Positions 1 to 11,340 of a DNA stretch of 64,000 bases are shown here, piece after piece. Made by a program: the position numbers and the translations under genes. Every line of letters begins with the position of its first letter. Within the stretch, counting starts at the first letter, position 1. This stretch comes from Beroe forskalii (taxonomy: Eukaryota; Ctenophora; Nuda; Beroida; Beroidae): contig WFMF01000210.1 of NCBI GenBank assembly GCA_011033025.1, positions 186,001-250,000 on the forward strand. Direction: 5' to 3'. A model generated the notes under the pieces. That model searched no databases, was not told the DNA's origin, and worked only from the letters and a program-made list of their open reading frames with translations.

Positions 1-164
1 GCAGTTTTAAGCCGAAAAACGCGATTTTAACCCCCATAACAGACAGAAAATGGCTGATTTCAGGATTCTGAAGTATGGTATGTCTTTCTTAGGTCGTCCA
101 TGGATGGCGTGCAAATTTTCAGCTCAATCGGCCAAAGCTTTTCGATTTCGGATCTTGGGCGCCT
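1..164. repeat. ~351-bp satellite, partial monomer
   Basis: This stretch matches the consensus of the large arrays further right, including the block around the HindIII-like site in aatcggccaaagcttttcg. It breaks off after gcgcct, where a non-LTR fragment begins, so it is the left remnant of an interrupted monomer. Confidence 0.9.
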
Positions 165-1066
165 AAAAAATTCTATAATTAGAAAGAAATCACAGTCTCA
201 GGAAAGGTTCACTGGTGGAAGGGGGGGTTACGCACGAGCAGCGAGCCGTAGCATTCCTCATGGTGATGGTTACACATCATCATGATGAGTCTTGGAGATC
301 AGTCCTCCATTAAAAATAGGTGTGAGGGGTGCAACAAATTCCTGTTGCTGCACAATAAGGTTATGTCATGTGGTATTTGCAATCGAATTGTACATGCTGA
401 ATGTGCTAAATATAGTTTGAATATAACCATCTTGATGACTCATGGCACTGCTGGGAGTGTGCTGACTCTAATGCAAAGCGTTACAACCCATTCTCTTCCC
501 TTAAACATGATCAGTTTGATCCCACACTTATGCATGAGTCAGAAGATATTATTGAGATATCTAGAATCTTAGATAGCTGTCAATCTCTCGACAGTGGTGA
601 ATTTAAAAATATCTTAAGTCTAACTCAGTTGTTAAACACTCCCCATCAGCCCTTTTTCAATAATATTGATGGCAATCAATCTAATTTCGATTATTTTGTA
701 GCAGATCTTGCTCAATACTCCCATTCCTTTAGCTTTATTGGTTTATCAGAAACAAATACAGACCCATGCAACAAAGATTTGTTCTCAATCCCTGGCTATA
801 ATTCGACCTATAATGAAAAATTCCCAAATAAAGCTAAGGGAACTGGCACAGCCCTTTACATGCAGGACTGCTTTGTTATATATTTGATTATATATATGAT
901 ACTAACTTATAACATTGTTATAGGGTTTTATGTTTTATCTAGCAAACGGACTTTGATTGATTACCAGCGGGAAAGGGGACATTTCATTGGCGACGAGATG
1001 AATTTATCTGTGTTGTTGGAGAACAGGTGGGACAACGACAAAAGGACGTTGGAATCCTGGATTGAG
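165..1066 (+). mobile_element. Non-LTR retrotransposon 5' fragment (PHD-like finger plus endonuclease region)
   Basis: From 282 the frame reads a zinc-binding pattern: CEGC, then SCGIC, HAEC and (after a one-base frame change near 430) WHCWEC. The spacing resembles a PHD finger. The second frame (about 530-870) continues with residues typical of the start of an apurinic-like endonuclease: a QPFFNNIDG-type block, then FIGLSETNTD, LFSIPGYN and GTGTALYM. This is the order used by CR1/L2-like elements, where PHD fingers are known in the first reading frame. Similarity fades near 870, and the element runs into the scaffold gap before any reverse transcriptase. It is inserted in a satellite monomer. 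The frame change means it is dead or miscalled. Family assignment is inferred from motifs only. Confidence 0.7.
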
Positions 1067-1166
1067 NNNNNNNNNNNNNNNNNNNNNNNNNNNNNNNNNN
1101 NNNNNNNNNNNNNNNNNNNNNNNNNNNNNNNNNNNNNNNNNNNNNNNNNNNNNNNNNNNNNNNNNN
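1067..1166. other. Assembly gap (100 N)
   Basis: Exactly 100 undetermined bases, the usual placeholder for a scaffold join of unknown length. Open frames crossing it are not biological. Confidence 0.99.
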
Positions 1167-2990
1167 GCACTTTTTTGGATTTTGGGTGCCTAGAAATGAA
1201 GGACATCCCGGATCCCCCTTTTTTAGGGGTAAAAACGGTTTTTTTAGTTTTTGGGAAAAACAAAGGAAAACTGGTGAATATCATTGGTTCAAGTGGTTTC
1301 AGGCGCATAATTTTGGCCCAATAAAATTCTTTTCCACCCCCCTCGAGACCTCTATATCGAATAAGGGTCGAAAAAGGCATTTTTCAGGCCAAAAAAGGGA
1401 CTTTTCCCCCCCATAAAAGACAAAAAATTGATTTCGGAATTTAAAATTCCTGTTATGTCTTTCGTAGGTGTTCCATGAATATGCAAAGTTTCAGCTTTAT
1501 CAGTAAAAAAGACACATTTTTTGGTTTTTTGGGTGCCTCAGAAATGGGACACCCCGGTCCCCTTTTTTAGAGGTAAAATGGTTTTTTTAGATTTTGGAAA
1601 ACAAAAGGAAAACTGGTGAATATTCATTGGTTCAGGGGTTTTTCAGGCGCATAACTTATGACCAGATACACCTCTTTTCCCCTTCCCTGAGACCTCTATA
1701 TCGAATAAGGGTCGAAAAAAAGGGCCAGGCCAAAAAACGGGGACTTTTCCCCCCCAAAAAGACAAAAAAGGGGTGATTTCAAATTTTAAAGGCCCCCTGT
1801 TATTTCTTTCGGTGGTTTTCCCTGAATGGCTTGCAAATTTTCCCAAGCTCTATCAGTCAAAGACATTTTTTGGTTTTTGGGTGCCCGGGAAATAAAAGGA
1901 CCCCCCGGGACCCCCTTTTTTAGAGGTAAAATCTTTTTTAATTTCGGGAAAACGGAAAAACCTGGTAAATATCTTTGGGTTAGGGGTTTTCCCGGGCCAT
2001 AAATGCCCAAAATCACCTCTATTTCACCCCCCTCGGGGACCTCTATATCGAATAAGGGGTCGAAAAAGGGGTTTCAGGGCAAAAACGTGACTTTTTCACC
2101 CCCATAAAAGACGAAAATGGTGATTTCAGAATTCAGGGCTGTTATATAACTTTCTGCTATGGGTGTTCCATAATGAATGGCGTGCAAGTTTTCAGCTCTA
2201 TCGGTCAAAAGACATTTTGGATTTTGGGTTACTCAGAAATGAAGGACACCCCCAGGATCACCTTTTAGAGGTAAAAATACGGTTTTTAGATTTTACAGGA
2301 AAACAAAGGAAAAACTGGTGAATATCATTGGTTCAGTGGTTTCAGGCGCATAACTTATGACCAGATACACTCTGGCTTTCACCTCCTCGAGACTCTATAT
2401 CGAATAAGGGTCGAAAAAAGGCAGTTTTCAGGCCGAAAAAACGTGACTTTTCACCCCATAACAGACGAAAAATGGGCGATATCGAATTCTGACGTCAGTT
2501 ATGTCTTTCGTAGGTCTTCCATGAATGGCATGCAAAGTTGCAGCTCAATCGGCTAAAAGACACATTTTTGGATTTTTGGTGCCTCAGAAATGAAGGACAC
2601 CCCCCGGATCACCTTTTAGAGGTAAAATACGGGTTTTTTAGATTTTACAGGAAAGAAAACAAAGGAAAACTGGTGAATATCATTGGTTCAGTGGTTTCAG
2701 GCGCATAACTTATGACCAGATACACCTCTATTTCACCTCCCTCAGAGACCTCTATATCGAATAAGGGTCGAAAAAAGCAGTTTTCAGGCCCGAAAAACGC
2801 GTGACTTTTCACCCCCATAAAAGACGAAAAATAAGGGTGATTTTCGGAATTCTGAGGCCTGTTATGTCTTTCGTAGGTGTTCCATGAATGGCGTGCAAAG
2901 TTTCAGCTCTATCAGTCAAAAGACATATTTTTTGGATTTTGGGTGCCTCAGAAATGAAGAACGTCCTGGATCACTGTTTTGAGAGGTAAA
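1167..2990. repeat. Satellite array, diverged subfamily A
   Basis: About five monomers of the ~351-bp satellite. They differ consistently from the rest of the window: they carry tatatcgaataagggtcg where other monomers have tacgcccaataaggggcg, and they lack the gatttcggatcttgggcg block. Up to about 2450 there are many extended homopolymers, which look like consensus error on top of true divergence. Confidence 0.85.
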
Positions 2991-5698
2991 AAATAGGTTT
3001 TTTGGATTTACAGGAAAACAAAGGAAAACTGGCGAATATTATTGGTTCAGTGGTTTCAGGCGCATAATTTATGACCAGATACACTTCTATTTAACCACCC
3101 ATGAGACATCTACGCCAATAAGGGGCGAAAAGGCGTTTTTAAGCCGAAAAAACGCGATTTTAACCCCCCATAAGAGACAGAAAGAAATGGCTGATTTCGG
3201 GATTCTGAAGTATGGTATGTCTTTTTTAGGTCGTCCATGGATGGCGTGCAATTTTTCAGCTCAATCGGCCAAAGCTTTTCGATTTTCGGATCTTGGAGCC
3301 TCTCAGAAATGAAGAACGTCCTGGATCACTGTTTTGAGGTAAAAATAGGGTTTTTGGATTTAACAGAAAACAAAGGAAAACTATGAATATTATTGGTTCA
3401 GTGGTTTCAGGCGCATAATTTATGACCAGATACACTCTATTTGACCACCCATGAGACATCTACGCCCAATAAGGGGCGAAAAAGGCAGTTTTTAAGCCCG
3501 AAAAACGATTTTAACCCCCATTACAGACAGAAAATGGCTGATTTCGGGATTCTGAAGTATGGTATGTCTTTCTTAGGTCGTCCATGGATGGCGGCTACCT
3601 CAGCTCAATCGGCCGTAAAGCTTTTCGATTTCGGATCTTGGGCGCCCCCTCAGAAATGAAGTTAGAACATCCTGGATCACTGTTTTGAGAGATAAAAATA
3701 GGGTTTTTTGGATTTTATAGGAAAACAAAGGAAAACTGGCGAATATCATTGGTTCAGTGGTTTCAGGCGCATAATTTATGACCAGATAGACTTCTATTTG
3801 ACCACCCATGAGACCTCTACGCCCAATAAGGGGCGAAAAAATGCAGTTTTTAAGCCGAAAAACGCGATTTCAACCCCCATAACAGACAGAAAATGGCTGA
3901 TTTCGGGATTCTGAAGTACCTTAGTACACTTAAGAACGGCGTCACTTAATTAGTGCGGTTTGGAAAAAACCGCACTAATTAAGTGTACAGTAAGTGCGCA
4001 TAAAATTAAGTGTATGCTAATTAAGTGAACAATTTTATGAATTTTGCGTTTTTCCGATTTTGGTTTTTTTTTCGGGCATGAATCATGACCGTCAGCTAAA
4101 ACTTCAATAGTTTAATTAAAGAATGAAATTATTATGTTGCCTTTCTGAGATATGCACGGTCCAAACTACAGCACTTCTGTACTGTAGTTTGTAGATTATA
4201 ATAATGGATACTGCAACTTATTACTGTTAAAAATTTGTTTCTTGTCATTATTGCAAAATTGTATATTGCTGTTCCTTTGAATATGATTTCTCGCAATCAA
4301 GAGGAAAATTTCAAATTTTATTCATATTTACACATCGTTTTAGATCTCATAAAAACCGCACTAATAAAGTGCGCCGATCTTAAAGTGCGCGCAAATTACG
4401 TGATGCCGTTCTTAAGTGTACTAAGGTATGGTATGTCTTTCTTAGGTCGTCCATGGATGGCGTGCAAATTATCAGCTCAATCGGCCAAAGCTTTTCGATT
4501 TCGGATCTTGGGCGCTTCAGAAATGAAGAACATCCTGGATCACTGTTTTGAGAGATAAAAATAGGGTTTTTTGGATTTTACAGGAAAACAAAGGAAAACT
4601 GGCGAATATCATTGGTTCAGTGGTTTCAGGCGCATAATTTATGACCAGATACACTTCTATTTGACCACCCATGAGACATCTACGCCCAATAAGGGGCGAA
4701 AAAGGCAGTTTTAAGCCGAAAAACGCGATTTAACCCCCATAAGAGAATGAAAATGGCTGATTTCGGGATTCTGAAGTATGGCATGTCTTTTTTAGGTCGT
4801 CCATGGATGGCGTGCAAATTTTCAGCTCAATCGGCCAAAGCTTTTCGATTTCGGATCTTGGGCGCCTCAGAAATGAAGAACATCCTGGATCACTGTTTTG
4901 AGAGATAAAAATAGGGTTTTTTGGATTTTACAGGAAAACAAAGGAAAACTGGCGAATATCATTGGTTCAGTGGTTTCAGGCGCATAATTTATGACCAGAT
5001 ACACTTCTATTTGACCACCCATGAGACATCTACGCCCAATAAGGGGCGAAAAAAGGCAGTTTTTAAGCCGAAAAACGCGATTTCAACCCCCATAACAGAC
5101 AGAAAATGGCTGATTTCGGGATTATGAAGTATGGTATGTCTTTCTTAGGTCGTCCATGGATGGCGTGCAAATTATCAGCTCAATCGGCCAAAGCTTTTCG
5201 ATTTCGGATCTTGGGCGCCTCAGAAATGAAGAACATCCTGGATCACTGTTTTGAGAGATAAAAATAGGGTTTTTTGGATTTTACAGGAAAACAAAGGAAA
5301 ACTGGCGAATATCATTGGTTCAGTGGTTTCAGGCGCATAATTTATGACCAGATAGACTTCTATTTGACCACCCATGAAACATCTACGCCCAATAAGGGGC
5401 GAATAAATGCAGTTTTTAAGCCGAAAAACGCGATTTTAACTCCCCATAACAGACAGAAAATGGCTGATTTCGGGATTCTGAAGTATGGTATGTCTTTCTT
5501 AGGTCGTCCATGGATGGCGTGCAAAGTTTCAGCTCAATCGGCCAAAGCTTTTCGATTTCGGATCTTGGGCGCCTCAGAAATGAAGAACATCCTGGATCAC
5601 TGTTTTGAGAGATAAAAATAGGGTTTTTTGGATTTTACAGGAAAAAAAAGGAAAACTGGCGAATATCATTGGTTCAGTGGTTTCAGGCGCATAATTTA
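2991..5698. repeat. Satellite array, subfamily B (left block)
   Basis: Roughly six monomers of the ~351-bp satellite. The diagnostic string tggatggcgtgc recurs near 3238, 4454, 4806, 5157 and 5509. A MITE interrupts one monomer at 3919-4426. The array stops inside a monomer at ataattta (5691-5698), where a composite insertion begins. Open frames of 60-147 codons on both strands arise from the repeat and repeat with it; I do not call them genes. Confidence 0.95.
3919..4426. mobile_element. MITE with TA target-site duplication
   Basis: The ends are inverted repeats: ccttagtacacttaagaacg on the left and its reverse complement on the right, about 27 bp with one mismatch. The surrounding monomer reads ctgaag-ta-[element]-ta-tggtatg, whereas intact monomers read ctgaagtatggtatg, so TA was duplicated as in Tc1/mariner-class insertions. 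The interior has no transposase frame. It holds a long internal hairpin (tagtgcggtt...aaccgcacta, about 3951-3981) and further aagtgcgc motifs. Non-autonomous; the partner transposase is not in the window. Confidence 0.88.
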
Positions 5699-5795
5699 AA
5701 ACCATAGTCAGAGACCAAACCTCCATCCGTTAGATTTCTTTGTTAAAAGCGTTTTCTCGACTGATTTCGGTAATTAAGACCATCAAAAACAAAAT

Positions 5796-5835
5796 GGGCC
5801 TTGTTGCCAACGAAATTTTTGTTGGCAACAGGCCC
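5796..5835. other. Near-perfect hairpin
   Basis: gggcct-t-gttgccaac pairs with gttggcaacaggccc across a short cgaaattttt loop: a 15-bp stem with one bulged T. It lies in the unpaired left end of the composite insertion. Its function is unknown. Confidence 0.85.
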
Positions 5836-5874
5836 AAATCGGCCACGCCCTTTTTTCTGTAATACGCTTGACTA

Positions 5875-6170
5875 AATTTCTGTATCTCGGCCCAGGAAGG
5901 TCGTAGAGACTTCGTTTTGGGCGCAAAAGAATCGCAAAGGCCATGTTTTTAGACAATTCTTCCTGAATATATGTCCTTAAATGCTCAGGAACAAAGAAAT
6001 TGGCGAAAAACTAATTTTTTGGTCATTCGCAAGACATGGCGGATGTAATTTTTGTATCTCGGCCCAGGAAGGTCGTAGAGACTTCGTTTTGGGCGCAAAA
6101 GAATGGCAAAGGTCATGTTTCTTTACAATTCTTTCTGGATATATGCCCGATAGTGCTCAGGAACAAAGTC
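5875..6170 (+). repeat. ~175-bp sub-repeats, left arm outer part
   Basis: Nearly two copies of the unit that begins ctcggcccaggaaggtcgta and ends with caggaacaaagt. The second copy carries the variant tgcccgatagtgctcagg, matched only by the outermost copy of the right arm (near 11290-11335), which supports arm-to-arm correspondence. Confidence 0.85.
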
Positions 6171-6175
6171 ATGGG

Positions 6176-8120
6176 AGCAGCACATTGACTACTTGAGCAA
6201 GAAATTAAAATCTGCTACAGGCATTATCAATCACATAAGGCAATACATACCTTCTGAAAATTACAAAGCGCTCTATCATGCATTATTTGAAAGCCACATG
6301 AGCTATGGTATAACAGTCTTTGGTGGAGCAATTAAAGCCTATACTGAACAACTATTTCGTATTCAAAACACTGCATTAGGGTTTTATTTGGAGATAGGAG
6401 GCCTTTCTGGAGAAGTTCAGGACATGTGTGCACGAGTGAGGGAATATGGTTTTCAAAAGCCAGGATATGAATTTTATATTAAAGAACATACTAAACCAAT
6501 ATTTAATAAAACCAAATATTGGCATTTAAAAACTACTTTCACTATAGCCTGGGCTTGGAAGTAGCAAAAATTATTAAATACAAGCTACCGCATGTCTTGT
6601 TCCAAAAATGGATTTCAGCTCCAGAAATAACAAAGCTCTCTTGCTAATATTAGATTGGCCTAGCAAATGTTTTCTACGCACTGCAACTCCACTCTGGAAC
6701 AAAATTCTAAAACATTTTCAGAGACAAACCCATTGATGACATCAATTTGACTCAATCAAGGGAAAACTTAAAAATCACTTCTGGTGATGCAAAATGATCA
6801 CAATGAGCTTGAGTGGTATCCTATGAATTTTGATTTTCACCAAATGAAAGTATAAAAGTTCAAAATTTTGTAACAGATATCGTTACCTAAGAATTGACAA
6901 ACCTCTCTTTGCGAAATTTTGGAAATGATGTTGGGACTGTGGAAGTAAAATACTATAGTTACAACACTTTCCAGTAACAAATCACCTTTTTGATGTTACC
7001 AGATATCAATGCTTTTGACCAAAACACTGTTGTAACAACTCTCTTAGGTAAGCATCAGTATGTTTGTGTGTGTGTTTGTGCATGTGATCAGCCACCATAC
7101 CAATATGTGGACTATGTGATAGGCATGTAACCATGCAGCGTGAGTGCTCACTTTTTATCTAGGTACTTTGAATAAGTTTTTATTACTTTGTATCATGTTT
7201 GCGTTTAACAATTTGTAAGATGATGTCAACAAAATAAAAATCAGATCAAAAACAACACCAGCTCTGGAAGAACCTATGAAGGACTTTACAAGTCTGCATG
7301 TAATTGTCACCTGCACTTTAATCTGACCCTCTAGTAATTATAAGCTACATCCAGTTGCATTATCCGTTGCTCATCTTATTATACCAATCAGTAAGTGCTT
7401 TGGTGGGTGCAGAAGGTAAGAAATTACCCGCATTCTCCATACTCAACACTGAGATTGGCAAGGTATGTAAATAAATTTTCTCCCTCTCCCACTATCTTGG
7501 CCACTGGCCAGTATATTGGCAAATTTTATTGACAATGGTAGAGTCTTCGACTTAATTAAATGGTGACCTTGACCACTCTTCCAGAACTGATAATAATACC
7601 ACTTTGTATGAATTTTATGGGCCCTAGAAAATACAAAAGCTAAATCCTACTATGGTTGTAAAAGTTATGGCTAGTCCTTGACCCCCTTTAAACCTTCGTC
7701 TGCTATACAGTAGATACTCTCATAAAAAGAAATAGGACCAATGAGACATCTAACTCATCAGAATCTTGCTTTATTGTGTTATTAAAAATGTGAACTATTA
7801 TGCAATCATAAATCTAATTTGTTATCTTTGGAAACTTCTTTGGCATTTTTCCACCCCAAGATCCCACAATATCCAACCCTACTAGCCATAACGGAACATG
7901 TCCAAGTATTTTGATTTCAAAAGAAATGTGGATATATTATATAAAAGCTTATTTCATAAATTTCATGATGTATATAATCTTAAATCCGAGGAAGTAATAT
8001 ATTACAATAACTATAATTTATCAACTACAAAGTAATTCCATGGTATATTTATATGAATATTTGTAAAATTGTTTGAGTTAAATAAAATTTTGTCTTTTCC
8101 TTAAATTTTGTCTTTTCCTT
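6176..8120 (+). mobile_element. 5'-truncated non-LTR retrotransposon (RT C-terminus plus 3' region)
   Basis: The frame from 6193 reads residues typical of the region after the reverse transcriptase active site in CR1/L2/Jockey-like elements (ATGIINHIRQYIP, LYHALFESHMSYGI, LFRIQN). After a frame change it continues with an EHTKPIFNK-type segment, LGLEVAKIIKYKLP and, about 6650-6780, ATPLWNKILK. The remaining ~1.3 kb has no convincing frame and ends with two copies of an 18-bp tail unit, aaattttgtcttttcctt, at 8085-8120. atggg flanks both sides (6171-6175 and 8121-8125), a short target duplication. It inserted into the left arm of the composite foldback. Broken frames make it inactive. Confidence 0.78.
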
Positions 8121-8880
8121 ATGGGCCGAGAACTACTTGTTCAGTGAAGCGCAATATACAGTTCAGAGGCAATTTTTGTATCTTGGCCCAGAAAAGTCGT
8201 AGAGACTTCGTTTTGGGTGCAAAAGAATCGCAAAGGCCATGTTTTTATACAATTCTTCCTGAATATATGTCCTTAAATGCTCAGGAACAAAGTAATTGGC
8301 GAAAAACTAATTTTTTGGTCATTCGCAAGACATGGCGGATGTAATTTTTGTATCTCGGCCCAGGAAGGTCGTAGAGACTTCGTTTTGGGCGCAAAAAAAT
8401 CGCAAAGGCCATGTTTTTATACAATCCTTCCTGAATATATGCCCTTAAATGCTCAGGAACAAAGTTATTGGCAAAAAACTAATTTTTTGGTCATTCGCAA
8501 GATATGGCGGATGTAATTTTTTGTATTTCGGCCCAAAAAAGTCGCAGAGACTTTAATTTGGGCGTAAAAGAATCGCAGAGGCCATGTTTTATGTAATTTT
8601 TACAGAGAACTTCCTCTAAAATATTCAGGAACAAAGTTATGGGCCAAAAATTGATTTTCAGTCATTTTCCAGACATAGCAGAGGCAATTTTTGTGCCTCG
8701 GCCCAGGAAGGTGGTAGACTGGTAGAGGCTTCGTTTTTGGTGCAAGTGAATCGAAATGACCATGTTCATATACGACTTGTTAGTTGTCGAATAGACACAT
8801 GCCCTAAAATGCTCAGGAACAGAGTTATGGGCAAAAACTGTATTTTGGTCATTTGCAAGACATGGCAACGGCAGTTCTAG
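8121..8880 (+). repeat. ~175-bp sub-repeats, left arm inner part
   Basis: Four head-to-tail copies. The first two nearly match the reverse-oriented copies at 10868-11275, while the inner two (8530-8880) are increasingly diverged. Recurrent anchors are gtcgtagagacttcg, ccatgtttttatacaat and aaatgctcaggaacaaag. Confidence 0.88.
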
Positions 8881-10867
8881 TTTCTAAGCCCAGGAACTCT
8901 AACTTTAATTTTAGGCCTGACCCTATCTCGTGACCATATACATTTAAGGCCTGAAGCCCTTACTGCAACAATTACAAAATCCCTACCTTCAATCCCTCAT
9001 TCCCTCACCAGTCACCAATTACCTCTTATTTAACTTTAACCATAACCCTACCACCTTACCGTAAACCTTAGCTGGTAGCCCGGTCAGCAAGGGTTCAGTA
9101 AAACAAGAAAATTCAGTAAAACAAGAAAATTAATATTTGCGCCAATCTTTACAGGACAATTAAATATATAACATAGCACGAAATATAGGCTAGTATGCCT
9201 GCACCATCTCAAAGAGCTGTGAACAGCTTAAGGGGGCACAAAGGGTACTCGTGCTGTTCGCTATTGTGTACACCACAACTCAAGCTGTTCCACGTTTTAA
9301 TTTTGTATAGCAACTTTTATTACTAGGCTTGATTGCTGTTGTTTAGGCAGGTACTTATCTTTGATGATGATGCAGACTACTCCAGCATTGATTTTATGGT
9401 TCTATTTTGAGAAGCCTTTGGACTTGTTTGTAAAGAGGATCATTTTTTACTATCTTGTCTTTAATATTCTATCAAATAAAATATAGCAAATCAACCCTGA
9501 ACCCCAACATTCCAACAATAATCGTAGCCCTATGACTATAAACATAACTCAAGCCCTAATTGTCGCCCATAATCGGAGTCCTCACGCCTTAAATTCTAAT
9601 GCTAGTCAAAACCCCACAACCTGACCCTTACTAACCCTTAGGGGGCGAGGATTAGGGTTGGGCTGTAGTTAGGGTACCAGTAATTGTTATTAAGTTAAAT
9701 GAGCCAGGGTTTAACTTAAGAGGGCTTCTAGGCCATAGATAAGGGGTTTTAGTTAGTACTCTATGTCAGGGTTAGGGCAAGGGGTTCCGGTTAAGTGTGA
9801 GTCTGGGGGATATTGTTAGGGTGACTGTCATTGCATTGTGTTGGTAAGTAGGGGTAACCACTAACCATGCCCCTGAGGGGCACTGCCAGCTTATGGGTCA
9901 CCGGAAACTACTTATGGCATTGGCGGGTTGCAGCTGCAGGGATGCCTCTGGTACCCTTGATGTTTGAGACTTTCTCCATGCAATGGTCGTGTTCATGTGG
10001 GACTTGCCAATAATCATATGCTTTAGAATACTCATGTACAGAGTTATGGGACGAAAAGCGAGTTTGCAGAGTTTTGATTTCATTTTTATTTGAAGATTTT
10101 ACGTCCATTCAAGCAGCTGTAACACTTAACAGCCAATGACAGGAATATAAGGATTAAAATAAATTGTAATGGGCAGCTTCTTATTTATTCCTCCTGCATA
10201 GACTCAAGATGAATCCCTCGCCCATAGTACGGTAGGCAGGCCCGTTATCAAACCAGCAATGGTCTTTCAATTGAACTGTTGATCTACACCTTAACCAACT
10301 GGCAACTGCACTTCACCGTGAACTCTTGGTACAGGAACCTTGAAGGGTTAAGCTCGACACATGTAAATTTAGGGCATGTAATTTAGGGCATGCTGTATAT
10401 AATGAAAATGACCATTGCTATTCTTGTTCCTTCCTTCTGTTCCAGGCTGCACCCTGGAACTGGGCTTTGCCCATTGAGCCCAGTTGAATCCCAATCAATG
10501 GGAATATTATTTACACAGTCTGGCTGGGTCAGACCTCCCAGTGACTCATCTAGACGAAGGGAGGTGGTACATAGCCACCGTCGGCAGATCTCTGACTAAA
10601 TCTGCAAGCAAGCCTCGTCTTGCTTTACAGGCTGATTGATGCCATGGGCCTTGGCAGCTTGCCGGTCCAGAGAGTTCCTGGACAGACTGGCTGCTCTCAG
10701 CTCAGAATATCCCCGGCACTCCGGTGGCCTAAAAACCACCCAGAAGTTCACACCCTTCGCCTAGTGTACTAGGGATAGTCTCTATGCTCAGCATGCCTGT
10801 CACCGGCCTGGTCGATTGAACCAACCCTGGCCGTTTTACTAAGACTAAGCTATTCTTCAATTCTTTT
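8881..10867. other. Loop of the composite insertion; no gene seen
   Basis: No frame here has recognisable protein features. 8920-9080 and 9480-9850 are rich in degenerate ccctaa/ttaggg-like strings without a regular register. A weak, diverged copy of the ~175-bp sub-repeat lies near 9955-10070 in forward orientation. 10200-10860 is unique-looking sequence without clear signals. Confidence 0.6.
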
Positions 10868-11340
10868 TTGTCCAAAACGAAGTATCCGTCATGTGTTGCG
10901 AATGACCAAAACAGTAGTTTTTCGCCGATAACTTTGTTCCTGAGCATTTAAGGGCATATATTCAGGAAGAATTGTATAAAAACATGGCCTTTGCGATTCT
11001 TTTGCGCCGAAAATTAAGTCTCTACGACCTTCCTGGGCCGAGATACAAAAATTACATCCGCCATGTCTTGCGAATGACCAAAAAATTAGTTTTTCGCCAA
11101 TAACTTTGTTCCTGAGCATTTAAGGGCATATATTCAGGAAGGATTGTATAAAAACATGGCCTTTGCGATTCTTTTGCACCCAAAACGAAGTCTCTACGAC
11201 TTTTCTGGGCCAAGATACAAAAATTGCCTCTGAACTGTATATTGCGCTTCACTGAACAAGTGGTTCTCGGCCCATAACTTTGTTCCTGAGCACTATCGGG
11301 CATATTTCCAGAAAGAATTGTAAAGAAACATGACCTTTGC
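10868..11340 (-). repeat. ~175-bp sub-repeats, right arm (reverse)
   Basis: Nearly three copies in the orientation opposite to 8121-8880. They share the outer string ttcagtgaagcgcaatatac with the left arm (8135-8165). The outermost copy abuts the satellite at 11341. Confidence 0.88.

Larger units (their letters stand above)
5699..11340. mobile_element. Composite foldback-like insertion in the satellite
   Basis: The satellite stops at ataattta (5698) and resumes at tacacttcta (11341), the same point of the monomer apart from about 8 missing bases. Everything between is therefore one insertion (or replacement) within a single monomer. Its flanks are made of ~175-bp sub-repeats, forward at 5875-6170 and 8121-8880 and reverse at about 10868-11340, giving long inverted ends around a ~2-kb loop. 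A 3' non-LTR fragment later split the left arm. Long ends of tandem sub-repeats resemble foldback (FB/TU-type) elements. No transposase frame is visible. The left 5699-5875 segment has no partner on the right, so the exact element ends are uncertain. Confidence 0.7.

Noticed and set aside
929..1066. Separate gene before the first gap (LLENRWDNDKRTLESWIE)
   Set aside because: Open but truncated by the N gap, with no recognised motif; too little to call.
9480..9850. Interstitial telomere array
   Set aside because: ttaggg-like words are scattered without a regular 6-bp register; the same holds for 21740-21830.
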